In this document: piece after piece, positions 1 through 6,211 of the stretch
Layout of the letters: each line of letters opens with the position of its first letter
How positions within the stretch are numbered: the stretch's first letter is position 1
Assembly: GCA_031259795.1 (NCBI GenBank)
Contig: JAIRLA010000023.1
Location: forward strand, 1-29,679
Source: Azoarcus sp.
GTDB lineage: Bacteria; Pseudomonadota; Gammaproteobacteria; Burkholderiales; Rhodocyclaceae
Reading direction: 5' to 3'
Length of the DNA stretch: 29,679 nucleotides
Translations under genes and position numbers: made by a program
Notes under the pieces: generated by a model
What the model saw: only the letters and a program-made list of their open reading frames with translations
The model's database searches: none
Told to the model about the DNA's origin: nothing

Positions 1-1016
1 GCCGTCGCCCGGAATCCATGCCCGGTAATGTCCGCCTGCGTGTCGTACCCCATGATGCGCAAGGCGTTGTTTATCGTCGCATTGGACAGAGGGCGGCCCG
101 GCTTCTGCCCCGGAAAGACCAAGCCTGTCCTATGGTGGCCGGTAATCGGGTGCAATTCCTTCAGGATCGCCACGGCTTGTCGGGAGAGCGGGACAAGATG
201 CTCAACCTTCGTCTTGCCGACAAAGAACTTCCATTCGCCTTTTTCAAGGTCGATGGCCGCCCATTTCGCGCCCCGCAGTTCGCAGGGACGCACGAACACC
301 AGCGGCACGAGCCGCAGGGCGTAGCAGACAGACGGCGAGCCGTGATACATGTCAATGTCCCGCAGCAACACCCCGAGTTTCACGGGGTCGGTAATTGCGG
401 CCATGTGCTTGGTAGGCGTCACCTTGAACGCGCCAACAAGGTCGGGAACCGGGTTGTATTGCGCCCATTCGTTTTGTATGGCGAACCGCAAAATCTGATT
501 GATCGCCGTCTTCGACTTGCGCAGGGTATCCCCCGTCCCCCGCGCTTCCAGAGGCCGTAAAGCCTCAATGACCTTTTTGGGGGTGATTTCCGAGACAGGG
601 ACGCCCCCAAGGAAAGGAAAGATGTGATTCTCCAGCCGTCGCCACTGCGATTGCGCCGTTTTCTCCGCCACGCCTGCCTTCCATACCTCGAACCATCTAT
701 GTGCTACCGCTTCAAAGTTATTCGCCGCCCGTTCCTGTCTTTCGGCTTTTTGCGCCTTCTTCACGGCGGCAGGGTCGGCACCATTGGCAAGCAACTTTCT
801 GGCTTCGTCGCGCCGGTCACGGGCGTCCTTCAAGGGCACCTCGGGGTACTTGCCGAAAGCGAGCGTCTTTTCTTTCCCGTTGAAGCGGTACTTCATTCGC
901 CAGAGCTTGCCGCCCGTGGGCGCGATAAGGAGATAAAGCCCGCCTGAGTCACTCAGCTTGCGGGGTTTGTCGGTAGGCCGGGCGGTACGGATCGCGGTAT
1001 CGGTCAAGACGGGCAT
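1..1016 (-). CDS. Tyrosine-recombinase integrase (DUF4102/P4-type), 3' end cut by window edge
   Basis: A site-specific tyrosine recombinase that would integrate and excise a genomic island or prophage. 338 codons are visible and the frame is still open at base 1. The N-terminus (TARPTDKPRKLSDSGGLYLL, then WRMKYRFNGKEKTLAFGKYP) is the DUF4102 arm-binding domain typical of P4-like island integrases. A SAM-like core-binding segment follows, then the catalytic domain with the first Arg in VFVRPCELRGAKW, a Lys in VGKTKVEHLVPLS and the HxxR box as HGFR close to the edge. The catalytic Tyr would lie outside the window. The ATG at 1016 has an AAGGAG ribosome site about 7 nt upstream. The gene points away from tRNA-Leu(UAA), the usual arrangement at the attL side of an element that uses the tRNA 3' end as attB, so the element should extend leftwards. 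It could be intact or a relic. Confidence 0.93.
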   Translation of the reverse strand, partial: MPVLTDTAIRTARPTDKPRKLSDSGGLYLLIAPTGGKLWRMKYRFNGKEKTLAFGKYPEVPLKDARDRRDEARKLLANGADPAAVKKAQKAERQERAANNFEAVAHRWFEVWKAGVAEKTAQSQWRRLENHIFPFLGGVPVSEITPKKVIEALRPLEARGTGDTLRKSKTAINQILRFAIQNEWAQYNPVPDLVGAFKVTPTKHMAAITDPVKLGVLLRDIDMYHGSPSVCYALRLVPLVFVRPCELRGAKWAAIDLEKGEWKFFVGKTKVEHLVPLSRQAVAILKELHPITGHHRTGLVFPGQKPGRPLSNATINNALRIMGYDTQADITGHGFRAT

Positions 1017-1029
1017 GGGGGCATCTCCT

Positions 1030-1080
1030 TTGGGGGTATACCATTTGGCATAAACTGGAAATACCCCCAAGTATACCCCC
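1030..1080. promoter_or_regulatory. Inverted/direct ATACCCCC repeats in front of the integrase
   Basis: TTGGGGGTAT (1030-1039) is a perfect inverse of ATACCCCCAA (1061-1070), and GGGGGTATAC (1032-1041) is a perfect inverse of GTATACCCCC (1071-1080). The motif therefore occurs three times within 51 bp, immediately upstream of the integrase ribosome site. This placement suits a binding site for the integrase or an excisionase (arm-type site) or an autoregulatory operator. The repeats are seen directly; the role is inferred. Confidence 0.55.
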
Positions 1081-1125
1081 TAAAAACGCCCGATTCAATC
1101 GTTTCATGTCATAGAACATAGGACG

Positions 1126-1170
1126 AAAAAAATCCGGAAACCCTTGCTGTTACTGGAGTTTCCGGATTTT
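1126..1170 (-). terminator. Rho-independent terminator of tRNA-Leu
   Basis: A perfect 13-bp inverted repeat (1129-1141 against 1158-1170, arms AAAATCCGGAAAC and its complement) has a 16-nt loop. Read on the minus strand, the stem is followed by a run of seven Ts (complement of 1126-1132). It starts 25 nt beyond the tRNA-Leu 3' end and separates the tRNA from the integrase. Confidence 0.85.
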
Positions 1171-1194
1171 ATCGGACTACATCGTATGCTATAT

Positions 1195-1279
1195 TGGTGC
1201 CCGGAATGGGAGTCGAACCCATACCCCTTTCGGGCGCGGATTTTAAGTCCGCTACGTCTACCAATTTCGTCATCCGGGC
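1195..1279 (-). tRNA. tRNA-Leu (anticodon UAA)
   Basis: An 85-nt cloverleaf read on the minus strand. The acceptor stem GCCCGGA pairs with TCCGGGC, and the encoded CCA is at 1197-1195. The anticodon stem GCGGA/TCCGC encloses loop CTTAAAA, giving anticodon UAA. A long class II variable arm and the T-arm ATGGG-TTCGACT-CCCAT are present. All stems pair. A TATAGT hexamer lies just upstream of the 5' end as a plausible -10 element. Its 3' end faces the integrase gene, so it is a likely attachment site. Confidence 0.97.
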
Positions 1280-1537
1280 AGGCTCCGCACTATATCACAA
1301 GCCTTGGATCATGCCGTGATGCAGCCATTCGTCATGTTCGTTTCGCCGCGCCCGCGCGGCGGGGACGGGACGCTGACGACGCCGGAAGGCAAAATGGCGA
1401 GGCCGGGCATTATGTTTCGTGATAACGTGGCGCGTCGTCATAAAGAGAGGTGGTCATGAGTTTGTCCAGTCCATCGAGGGACATCCCGTCGCCAGGATGC
1501 GCGCTTCCCGGTGTCGTTCTGCCGGGAAAATGACGCC

Positions 1538-2554
1538 GTGAAGACAAGCGAGGCGCGGAAACTGCTCGGGGTCGGTCCCGGCGCCGCTCCCCAGGACATC
1601 AAGAAAGCTTTCCGGTACCTGGCGATGCTTTGGCATCCGGATCGCAATCCCGCACCCGAGGCTGGCGAGATGTTCGCGCGCCTCAGCGCGGCCTGCGATC
1701 ATTTGCTCGGATTGTCCGGGCAGGATGGCGCGGCCGCCAGCGGCGCCGGTGACGATGGCGGGCACAGGCCGGCTGGCAGGGCGGCGTCCCGTGGCGGCGA
1801 TCGCCGTCAAGATATTGAACTCGATATTGAACATCTCTGCCTCGGCGGCCAGGTCGAAGCCGTCCTCGAATCCCGCGTGGAGTGCCCGGAGTGCGCCGGG
1901 CAGGGTTATCTGGAACATGAGCGCAGCCAGTTGTGCCCTCATTGCCAGGGGAGCGGGCGCGTGCGGCGGGGCAAGAGCCTGCTCCGTTGCGAGGATTGCG
2001 ACGGACGCGGTTATACCCGGCGCGTCCGTTGCACGAAATGCAATGGCAGTGGCCAGCAGATCAGCCGCCGCATATTGACCGTCATGGCGCCTGCCGGGGT
2101 GCAGCCAGGTGACGAATTGCGTCTCAAGGGCGAAGGATATCCGTCCGCGTCGAGCAAAGGCCGCCCCGGCGACTTGCGGTTGAGTATCCGGGCGCGTCCT
2201 CATCCTTTGTATACCCTCGATGGTTCCGATCTCGTGCTCGAACGCCCGGTCAGCGCTTTTGTCTTGCTTGCTGGCGGTACGGTCGCGGTGCCTTCGCCCG
2301 GCGGCCCGCGCGATGTCGTGCTCAAGCCCGGCCCCGCCGTCGCGCGCGAACAGAGTATTCCCGGCGCCGGGATTCCCGCGCGCGGCCAGCGGGCCGCCGG
2401 CAAGCTGCGCGTGCGTTTCGTCCCCGTTTTGCCCGCCGCGCTGACGCCGGAGCTCATCGGGCTTTGCCGCGCTCTTCAGTCGGGCATCGAGCGTGCTCCG
2501 GACAGTGTTCCAGAGCTTGCCGCGTGGGAAAAACGCTGGCTGTCCGGGCGGTGA
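1538..2554 (+). CDS. DnaJ-like co-chaperone with J domain and four-repeat zinc finger
   Basis: A J-domain protein (338 aa from the chosen start) expected to stimulate a DnaK-type Hsp70 and present unfolded clients in the cytoplasm. Residues 5-58 form a short J domain with the HPD signature at 33-35. A loosely conserved glycine-rich linker follows. Residues 116-172 carry four CxxCxGxG zinc motifs (CPECAGQG, CPHCQGSG, CEDCDGRG, CTKCNGSG). The rest resembles the DnaJ substrate-binding beta domains (AGVQPGDELRLKGEG). The protein is shorter than housekeeping DnaJ (about 375 aa) and its linker is not a proper G/F region, so it is probably a second, specialised DnaJ rather than the dnaK-linked one; neither dnaK nor grpE is nearby. 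The GTG at 1538 has GGGAA about 10 nt upstream; an in-frame GTG at 1511 would add 9 residues. Confidence 0.85.
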   Translation: MKTSEARKLLGVGPGAAPQDIKKAFRYLAMLWHPDRNPAPEAGEMFARLSAACDHLLGLSGQDGAAASGAGDDGGHRPAGRAASRGGDRRQDIELDIEHLCLGGQVEAVLESRVECPECAGQGYLEHERSQLCPHCQGSGRVRRGKSLLRCEDCDGRGYTRRVRCTKCNGSGQQISRRILTVMAPAGVQPGDELRLKGEGYPSASSKGRPGDLRLSIRARPHPLYTLDGSDLVLERPVSAFVLLAGGTVAVPSPGGPRDVVLKPGPAVAREQSIPGAGIPARGQRAAGKLRVRFVPVLPAALTPELIGLCRALQSGIERAPDSVPELAAWEKRWLSGR

Positions 2555-2596
2555 TCGGCGCGCCGCCGCCGGACGCGCGCTTTGCCGTCCGTAAAA

Positions 2597-2645
2597 ATAG
2601 TTATCATTATTGACTTCAGCGCAAAGATCAATGAGAATCGTCTCC
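2597..2645. promoter_or_regulatory. Two Fur-box-like sites upstream of the small gene and S4 copy
   Basis: An AT-rich island in GC-rich surroundings contains GTTATCATTATTGA (2600-2613). Its complement shares a ten-base core, ATAATGATAA, with the classical 19-bp Fur consensus. A second site, AATGAGAATCGTCTC (2630-2644), is close to the AATGAGAATNATTCTC form of the Fur site. The spacing to the next start codon is about 190 nt. Iron control of the downstream genes is an inference from these matches. A Zur site fits less well because the dyad symmetry is poor. Confidence 0.45.
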
Positions 2646-2835
2646 GGCTGCTTGCGCGGCACGTTCCGTTCTCCGGGCGATACTGGATCGCCTGCCTGGA
2701 TGGCGTGACGGCAGGCTCCGGGCCGGAGAAGGGCGCGCCTTTCCCGGTCCAGGCCCCGGTCCCGCGTTGGGGCCGGAATTGCTGGCCCTCGCGCGATTCG
2801 TTCGCATGGGGGAACAACCCGGAGCGGGGATTGCG

Positions 2836-3123
2836 ATGGATACGAAAACGGAAGAATTACCTTTGGACTTGCGCCTGGCCGCCATCATCACCTTGTTGTC
2901 GTCTTCCGCCCTGAAGGGAATGACGACGGGGAAAACCGGCGCGCTGCGACATCATCTCGATGCCGCCGTCGCGGAGGCGCGGACGCAGGGCTGCCATGCG
3001 CATCTGGTGAGCGCATTGCAAAATGCGGCGCAATGCTGGCAGGGCACGTGCGGATGCTCCGTTTCCGTCGCGCAGGAACCCTATCAACCCTATCCGTGGT
3101 CGCGCCCGGCAATGCTTCATTGA
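2836..3123 (+). CDS. Small protein of unknown function, first gene of the S4-copy group
   Basis: A 95-residue reading frame that I do not recognise. The ATG has GGAGCGG about 8 nt upstream. The N-terminal two-thirds looks alpha-helical (LDLRLAAIITLLSSS, then ALRHHLDAAVAEA), and the C-terminal part has four Cys (residues in GCHAH, QCWQ, TCGC) and a Pro-rich tail. There is no signal peptide or membrane span. It lies downstream of Fur-box-like sites and in the same frame as the S4 copy, from which it is separated by 57 nt. The gene two positions on (3815-4033) has a similar layout of short helices, so the two might be distant relatives, but the similarity is weak. A stand-alone coding call rests on the ribosome site and context only. 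Confidence 0.5.
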   Translation: MDTKTEELPLDLRLAAIITLLSSSALKGMTTGKTGALRHHLDAAVAEARTQGCHAHLVSALQNAAQCWQGTCGCSVSVAQEPYQPYPWSRPAMLH

Positions 3124-3180
3124 TATTTCGGCTCCGACTCCGACTCCATTTCCAACTCCATTTCCATTCGAGGTTTCGCC

Positions 3181-3804
3181 GTGTCCCGCTATACCGGTCC
3201 CCGCGTCAAAGTCTTGCGTGCCCTGAGCGTCGATTTGCCTGGGCTTTCCCGTAAATCCATGTCCGCCCGCCCGCAGCCGCCGGGTCAGCATGGCGCCAGG
3301 AAGTCGGTTTCCGGCCGTCATTCCGAGTACGGCATGCAGTTGATGGAAAAGCAGAAGCTGCGCTTCAACTACGGGCTTACCGAGCGGCAGTTGCGCCGCG
3401 TCGTGCTGGCCGCGAAGCGGCAGAAGGCGCAGACGGGCGGCAAGATCGTGGAGTTCCTGGAACGCCGCCTGGATAATCTCGTGTTCCGGGCGGGTTTCGC
3501 GCCGACGATTCCCGCGGCGCGGCAATTGGTGAGCCATGGACACATCCAGTTGAACGGGCGGCGGGTGACGGTGCCATCCATCCGCGTGAAGGCGGGCGAA
3601 GTCTTCGGCCCCACGGAAAACGGCAGGAAGCTGGGCGTGGTGCGCGCTTGCCTGGAAGACCCGGCGTTATCGCGTCCGGAGTGGATCGTGCTCGATGATG
3701 CGACCTTGTCGGCGACGCTCACTCATGTCCCGGACGGTCTGGATGCCGCGCCATTTCCGCTGGATTTGCAGCGCGTAGTGGAGTATTACGCCAAACGGAT
3801 TTGA
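3181..3804 (+). CDS. rpsD: 30S ribosomal protein S4, cysteine-poor stand-alone copy
   Basis: Ribosomal protein S4 nucleates 30S assembly on the 5' domain of 16S rRNA and in many bacteria represses its own operon. At 207 aa the length is normal. The N-terminus SRYTGPRVKVLRAL, the PPGQHGARK box, YGMQLMEKQKLRFNYG and the S4 RNA-binding domain (about 95-155, LDNLVFRAGF then ARQLVSHGHIQLNGR) are all present. It lacks the N-terminal cysteines of the common zinc-type S4 and has a single Cys near the middle. It is not next to rpsK, rpsM, rpoA or rplQ, where the housekeeping rpsD normally lies, so it is probably a second copy. The GTG start has GAGG 7 nt upstream. The leader just before it contains repeated TCC-type codons (3131-3168). 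Fur-like sites upstream suggest metal-dependent expression. Confidence 0.93.
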   Translation: MSRYTGPRVKVLRALSVDLPGLSRKSMSARPQPPGQHGARKSVSGRHSEYGMQLMEKQKLRFNYGLTERQLRRVVLAAKRQKAQTGGKIVEFLERRLDNLVFRAGFAPTIPAARQLVSHGHIQLNGRRVTVPSIRVKAGEVFGPTENGRKLGVVRACLEDPALSRPEWIVLDDATLSATLTHVPDGLDAAPFPLDLQRVVEYYAKRI

Positions 3805-3814
3805 GGAGAAAACC

Positions 3815-4033
3815 ATGCTGCCGGCTTCGCATCTCTGGGCGGGCGCCCTGAGCCAGTTGCTGATCCTGGAAGAAACAGGTTGTCCGCACTCGGCGCGCCA
3901 TGCCATCTGTCTTTTGAACCATCTCTCGGAGTTCGATGATCTGGACGAAGACGTGCGCCAGTTGTTCGAGCGCGCCAGCCAGCGCCTGGAACGCCGGATT
4001 CCCGGGCCGGCGCTGGTATACGGCGGCAAATGA
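3815..4033 (+). CDS. Small conserved-looking protein of unknown function downstream of S4
   Basis: A 72-residue protein that I cannot assign. Its ATG lies 10 nt after the S4 stop codon and has a strong GAGGAG site in the gap, so it is very likely co-translated with S4. The sequence is mostly helical and amphipathic (ALSQLLILEE, ARHAICLLNHLSEFDDLDED, VRQLFERASQRLERR), acidic in the middle, with two Cys (GCPHS and AICLL) and no membrane span. It could be a partner of the alternative S4 or part of an iron-stress response, but nothing in the sequence decides this. It ends 27 nt before the convergent thioesterase stop. Confidence 0.65.
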   Translation: MLPASHLWAGALSQLLILEETGCPHSARHAICLLNHLSEFDDLDEDVRQLFERASQRLERRIPGPALVYGGK

Positions 4034-4060
4034 GCCTTTCCGCCGAGCGGGGATCGGGAA

Positions 4061-4501
4061 TCAGGGATCGGATTCGGGCCGCCGCGCCCCCAGCTTTTCG
4101 GCGAGGACGGCGGGACTCGCCAGACACATTTCCTGTGTGCTCATATTGACCGCGACTTGTATGGTGTAGCCGCGCGTGAGTCTTTTCCCGCTTTGGGCGT
4201 CGCGCACCAGATATTCGAATTTGAGGCGGTTTTCCCATTCCGTCAGGAAGGTTTCGATCTCGATGCGCTGCCGGTAGAACAAGGGCTGCGCATAACGGAT
4301 GAACAGTTCGATCACTGGCCAGGCATAGCCGGAGGTCCGCATGTCCGGATAGTCGTAGTCGATCGTTTGCAGGAGCGCCGCGCGCGCGATCTCGAAATAG
4401 CGCACATAGTGCCCGTGCCAGCAGATTTCCAGCGGGTCGAGATCGTGGAAGGGGATCTCCAGTTCCACGCTTTTACGCCAGGGACTTTGTGGATTTCTCA
4501 T
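4061..4501 (-). CDS. Acyl-CoA/acyl-ACP thioesterase of the aryl polyene cluster (ApeK-like)
   Basis: A 146-residue hot-dog-fold thioesterase of the 4-hydroxybenzoyl-CoA/YbgC kind. Residues 18-36 (FHDLDPLEICWHGHYVRYF) carry the conserved acidic residue and the family's N-terminal signature. It would hydrolyse or edit acyl thioesters during polyene synthesis. It is the last gene of the minus-strand operon and overlaps the preceding acyltransferase gene by 29 nt, which supports translational coupling. The ATG at 4501 has AGGAG about 10 nt upstream. APE clusters regularly contain such a thioesterase (known for the family). No terminator with a T-run is visible beyond the stop. Confidence 0.88.
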   Translation of the reverse strand: MRNPQSPWRKSVELEIPFHDLDPLEICWHGHYVRYFEIARAALLQTIDYDYPDMRTSGYAWPVIELFIRYAQPLFYRQRIEIETFLTEWENRLKFEYLVRDAQSGKRLTRGYTIQVAVNMSTQEMCLASPAVLAEKLGARRPESDP

Positions 4502-5447
4502 CTTTTACCGGCTCCTGATGATGGCGCGGCGCTTGCCAGAACGGAAAGAAGTTGAACCATTGCAGGGGGTGTTCGAGGCATTCCCTGGTCAGCGCGTCGA
4601 CGTAGGTTTCGAGGTAGGGACGGATCGCCGCCGCGCGTGCGCGGCGCGGCAGGACGATGCGCTCGGCCAGCGGGCGCATGGTGACGAAGAAGGCGTTGCC
4701 CGCGCTGGAGCTGAACAGCATGTATACGGGGCAGGCGAGTACGGCGGCGAGGATGTAGGGGCCGGACGGGAAGTGCGCTTCCTTGCCGAGGAACGAGGCG
4801 GTCAGCGTGGCGCTGCTGTTGCCCGGCGTGATGGGAATGCGGTCGCCCGTGATGATTACGAGGCCGCCCGCCGCGATGCGCTCCGAGAGCAGCATGGCCG
4901 TCGCGGCGCTGATGTTGTCGACCTGGACCAGATCGACATCCTGTTCCGGGTCCAGCGACTTCAGGACACGGTTGAAACGTTCGGCGTGATGGGTGTGGAC
5001 GAGGACGGTGAGCCGGGCGGTGGCATGGACCTTGTGGGAAAGACGGCGGCACAGTTCGAGATTGCCGAAGTGGGCGGTGATGATGATTCCGCCGCGCCCC
5101 GCGTCGAGCAGGCGATCGACATGTTCGACGCCCTTGACATGGTAAGGCTGCCGCGCCCCGCGCGTGTCCGCCGCCACCAGTTTGTCGAGAATGTTTTCGC
5201 CGAAGCTCATGAAGTGGCGAAAACTGTTCCGCCAGCCGGGCGCGGGCGTCGAGCCGCCGCTCGTCTCGTACAGGCGCGCCAGGTATTCGAGGGAGGCGCG
5301 CCGGGCCAGGGTGTTGGTCAGGAAGTACCACGGCATGACGAGGAAGAGCAGGACGCGGAACGGCCACATGCCGCCGCGCCGGTAGATCCAGAACAGGAAG
5401 CGGAGGCCTCCGGCAAAGCCGGCCTCTTTCATCGCGGCCCAGTGCAT
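4473..5447 (-). CDS. LpxL/HtrB-type lysophospholipid acyltransferase of the APE cluster
   Basis: A 324-residue membrane-associated acyltransferase. An N-terminal hydrophobic stretch (PFRVLLFLVMPWYFLTN) precedes the catalytic HX4E box HFGNLE (His126, Glu131); the later segment ITGDRIPI and a substrate-binding region match the bacterial LpxL/LpxM family. In APE systems this activity, usually joined to a glycosyltransferase, is thought to attach the polyene to a lipid or sugar anchor. Here its ATG overlaps the glycosyltransferase stop as TGATG, so the two functions are separate but coupled. The open frame continues upstream of 5447, but only this start fits the overlap and the family length. Confidence 0.9.
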   Translation of the reverse strand: MHWAAMKEAGFAGGLRFLFWIYRRGGMWPFRVLLFLVMPWYFLTNTLARRASLEYLARLYETSGGSTPAPGWRNSFRHFMSFGENILDKLVAADTRGARQPYHVKGVEHVDRLLDAGRGGIIITAHFGNLELCRRLSHKVHATARLTVLVHTHHAERFNRVLKSLDPEQDVDLVQVDNISAATAMLLSERIAAGGLVIITGDRIPITPGNSSATLTASFLGKEAHFPSGPYILAAVLACPVYMLFSSSAGNAFFVTMRPLAERIVLPRRARAAAIRPYLETYVDALTRECLEHPLQWFNFFPFWQAPRHHQEPVKDEKSTKSLA

Positions 5448-6211
5448 CAGCGCCCCTCGCGGCGGATGTGCCGCATGAGCAACCCCGGCAGGCGCGGGAT
5501 CATGCCGAAGAAAAGGCGCGCGTGCATCGCGGAAATACGGGCGTTGTCGCGCCACGGACGGAAGCGGGAGACGTTGCCCTCCGGATAGCGCACGGCAACC
5601 GGCATGTTGATGATTTCCACGCCCGCCCAGTCCAGGCGCACCAGGATTTCCGTGTCGAAATCCATGCGCCGGGCGCGATCGAGCGCCGGCAGGAGCGGCA
5701 GCACGGCCGCGAGCGGATAGACGCGCAAACCGCACATCGAATCGTTGATGCGCCGCGACAGGGTGTTGATCCACACCCAGGCATGGGTGAGGTAGCGCGC
5801 GTAAAGCCGCCCCCGGGGGACGCTCGCGTCGTAGCGCGGATAGGCGGCGATGACGGCGGCGGGATGGCGGGCGGCGGCCTCCAGGAAGCGGGGCACGGCG
5901 TCGAGGTCGTGCTGGCCGTCGGCATCCACTTGCAGGACGTGGCTGGCGCCGTGCGCGCGCGCGGCGCGCACGCCCGTCATCACCGCCGCGCCCTTGCCCC
6001 GGTTTTCCGCGTGCGAGACGAGGGTGACGGCGGGGCCGCCGCCATCCGCTCCGGCGGTCTCGGCGGCCAGCGCGGCCAGTGTCCGGGCCGTGGCCTCGCC
6101 GCTGCCGTCATCGACGAGAATGACCGGCAGACCGTACCCGCGCAGGGCATGGGCGACAGCGCCCGCACTCTCGCCATGGTCGAACACGGGAATGACCGCG
6201 ACGGTTTTCAT
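5447..6211 (-). CDS. Family 2 glycosyltransferase of the APE cluster
   Basis: A 254-residue inverting GT-A glycosyltransferase of the dolichol-phosphate-mannose-synthase-like group. It has the N-terminal nucleotide-sugar site (VAVIPVFDHGES, ILVDDGS), ENRGKGAAV, the metal-binding DADGQHD near residue 95 and a downstream acceptor segment (RRMDFDTEILVRL). It has no clear membrane helix of its own. Its ATG overlaps the ligase-dehydratase stop as ATGA. Known APE clusters encode a glycosyltransferase-acyltransferase protein for the late lipid-linked steps; here that protein is split between this gene and the next. The sugar donor cannot be read from sequence. Confidence 0.9.
   Translation of the reverse strand: MKTVAVIPVFDHGESAGAVAHALRGYGLPVILVDDGSGEATARTLAALAAETAGADGGGPAVTLVSHAENRGKGAAVMTGVRAARAHGASHVLQVDADGQHDLDAVPRFLEAAARHPAAVIAAYPRYDASVPRGRLYARYLTHAWVWINTLSRRINDSMCGLRVYPLAAVLPLLPALDRARRMDFDTEILVRLDWAGVEIINMPVAVRYPEGNVSRFRPWRDNARISAMHARLFFGMIPRLPGLLMRHIRREGR

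Noticed and set aside
2597..2645. A Zur site controlling the S4 copy
   Set aside because: The dyad expected for a Zur site is not present; the match to Fur-type sites is better, although also imperfect.
1454..2662. A 402-codon minus-strand frame opposite the DnaJ-like gene
   Set aside because: The plus strand carries the HPD motif and four zinc repeats; the minus frame has none of a protein's hallmarks.
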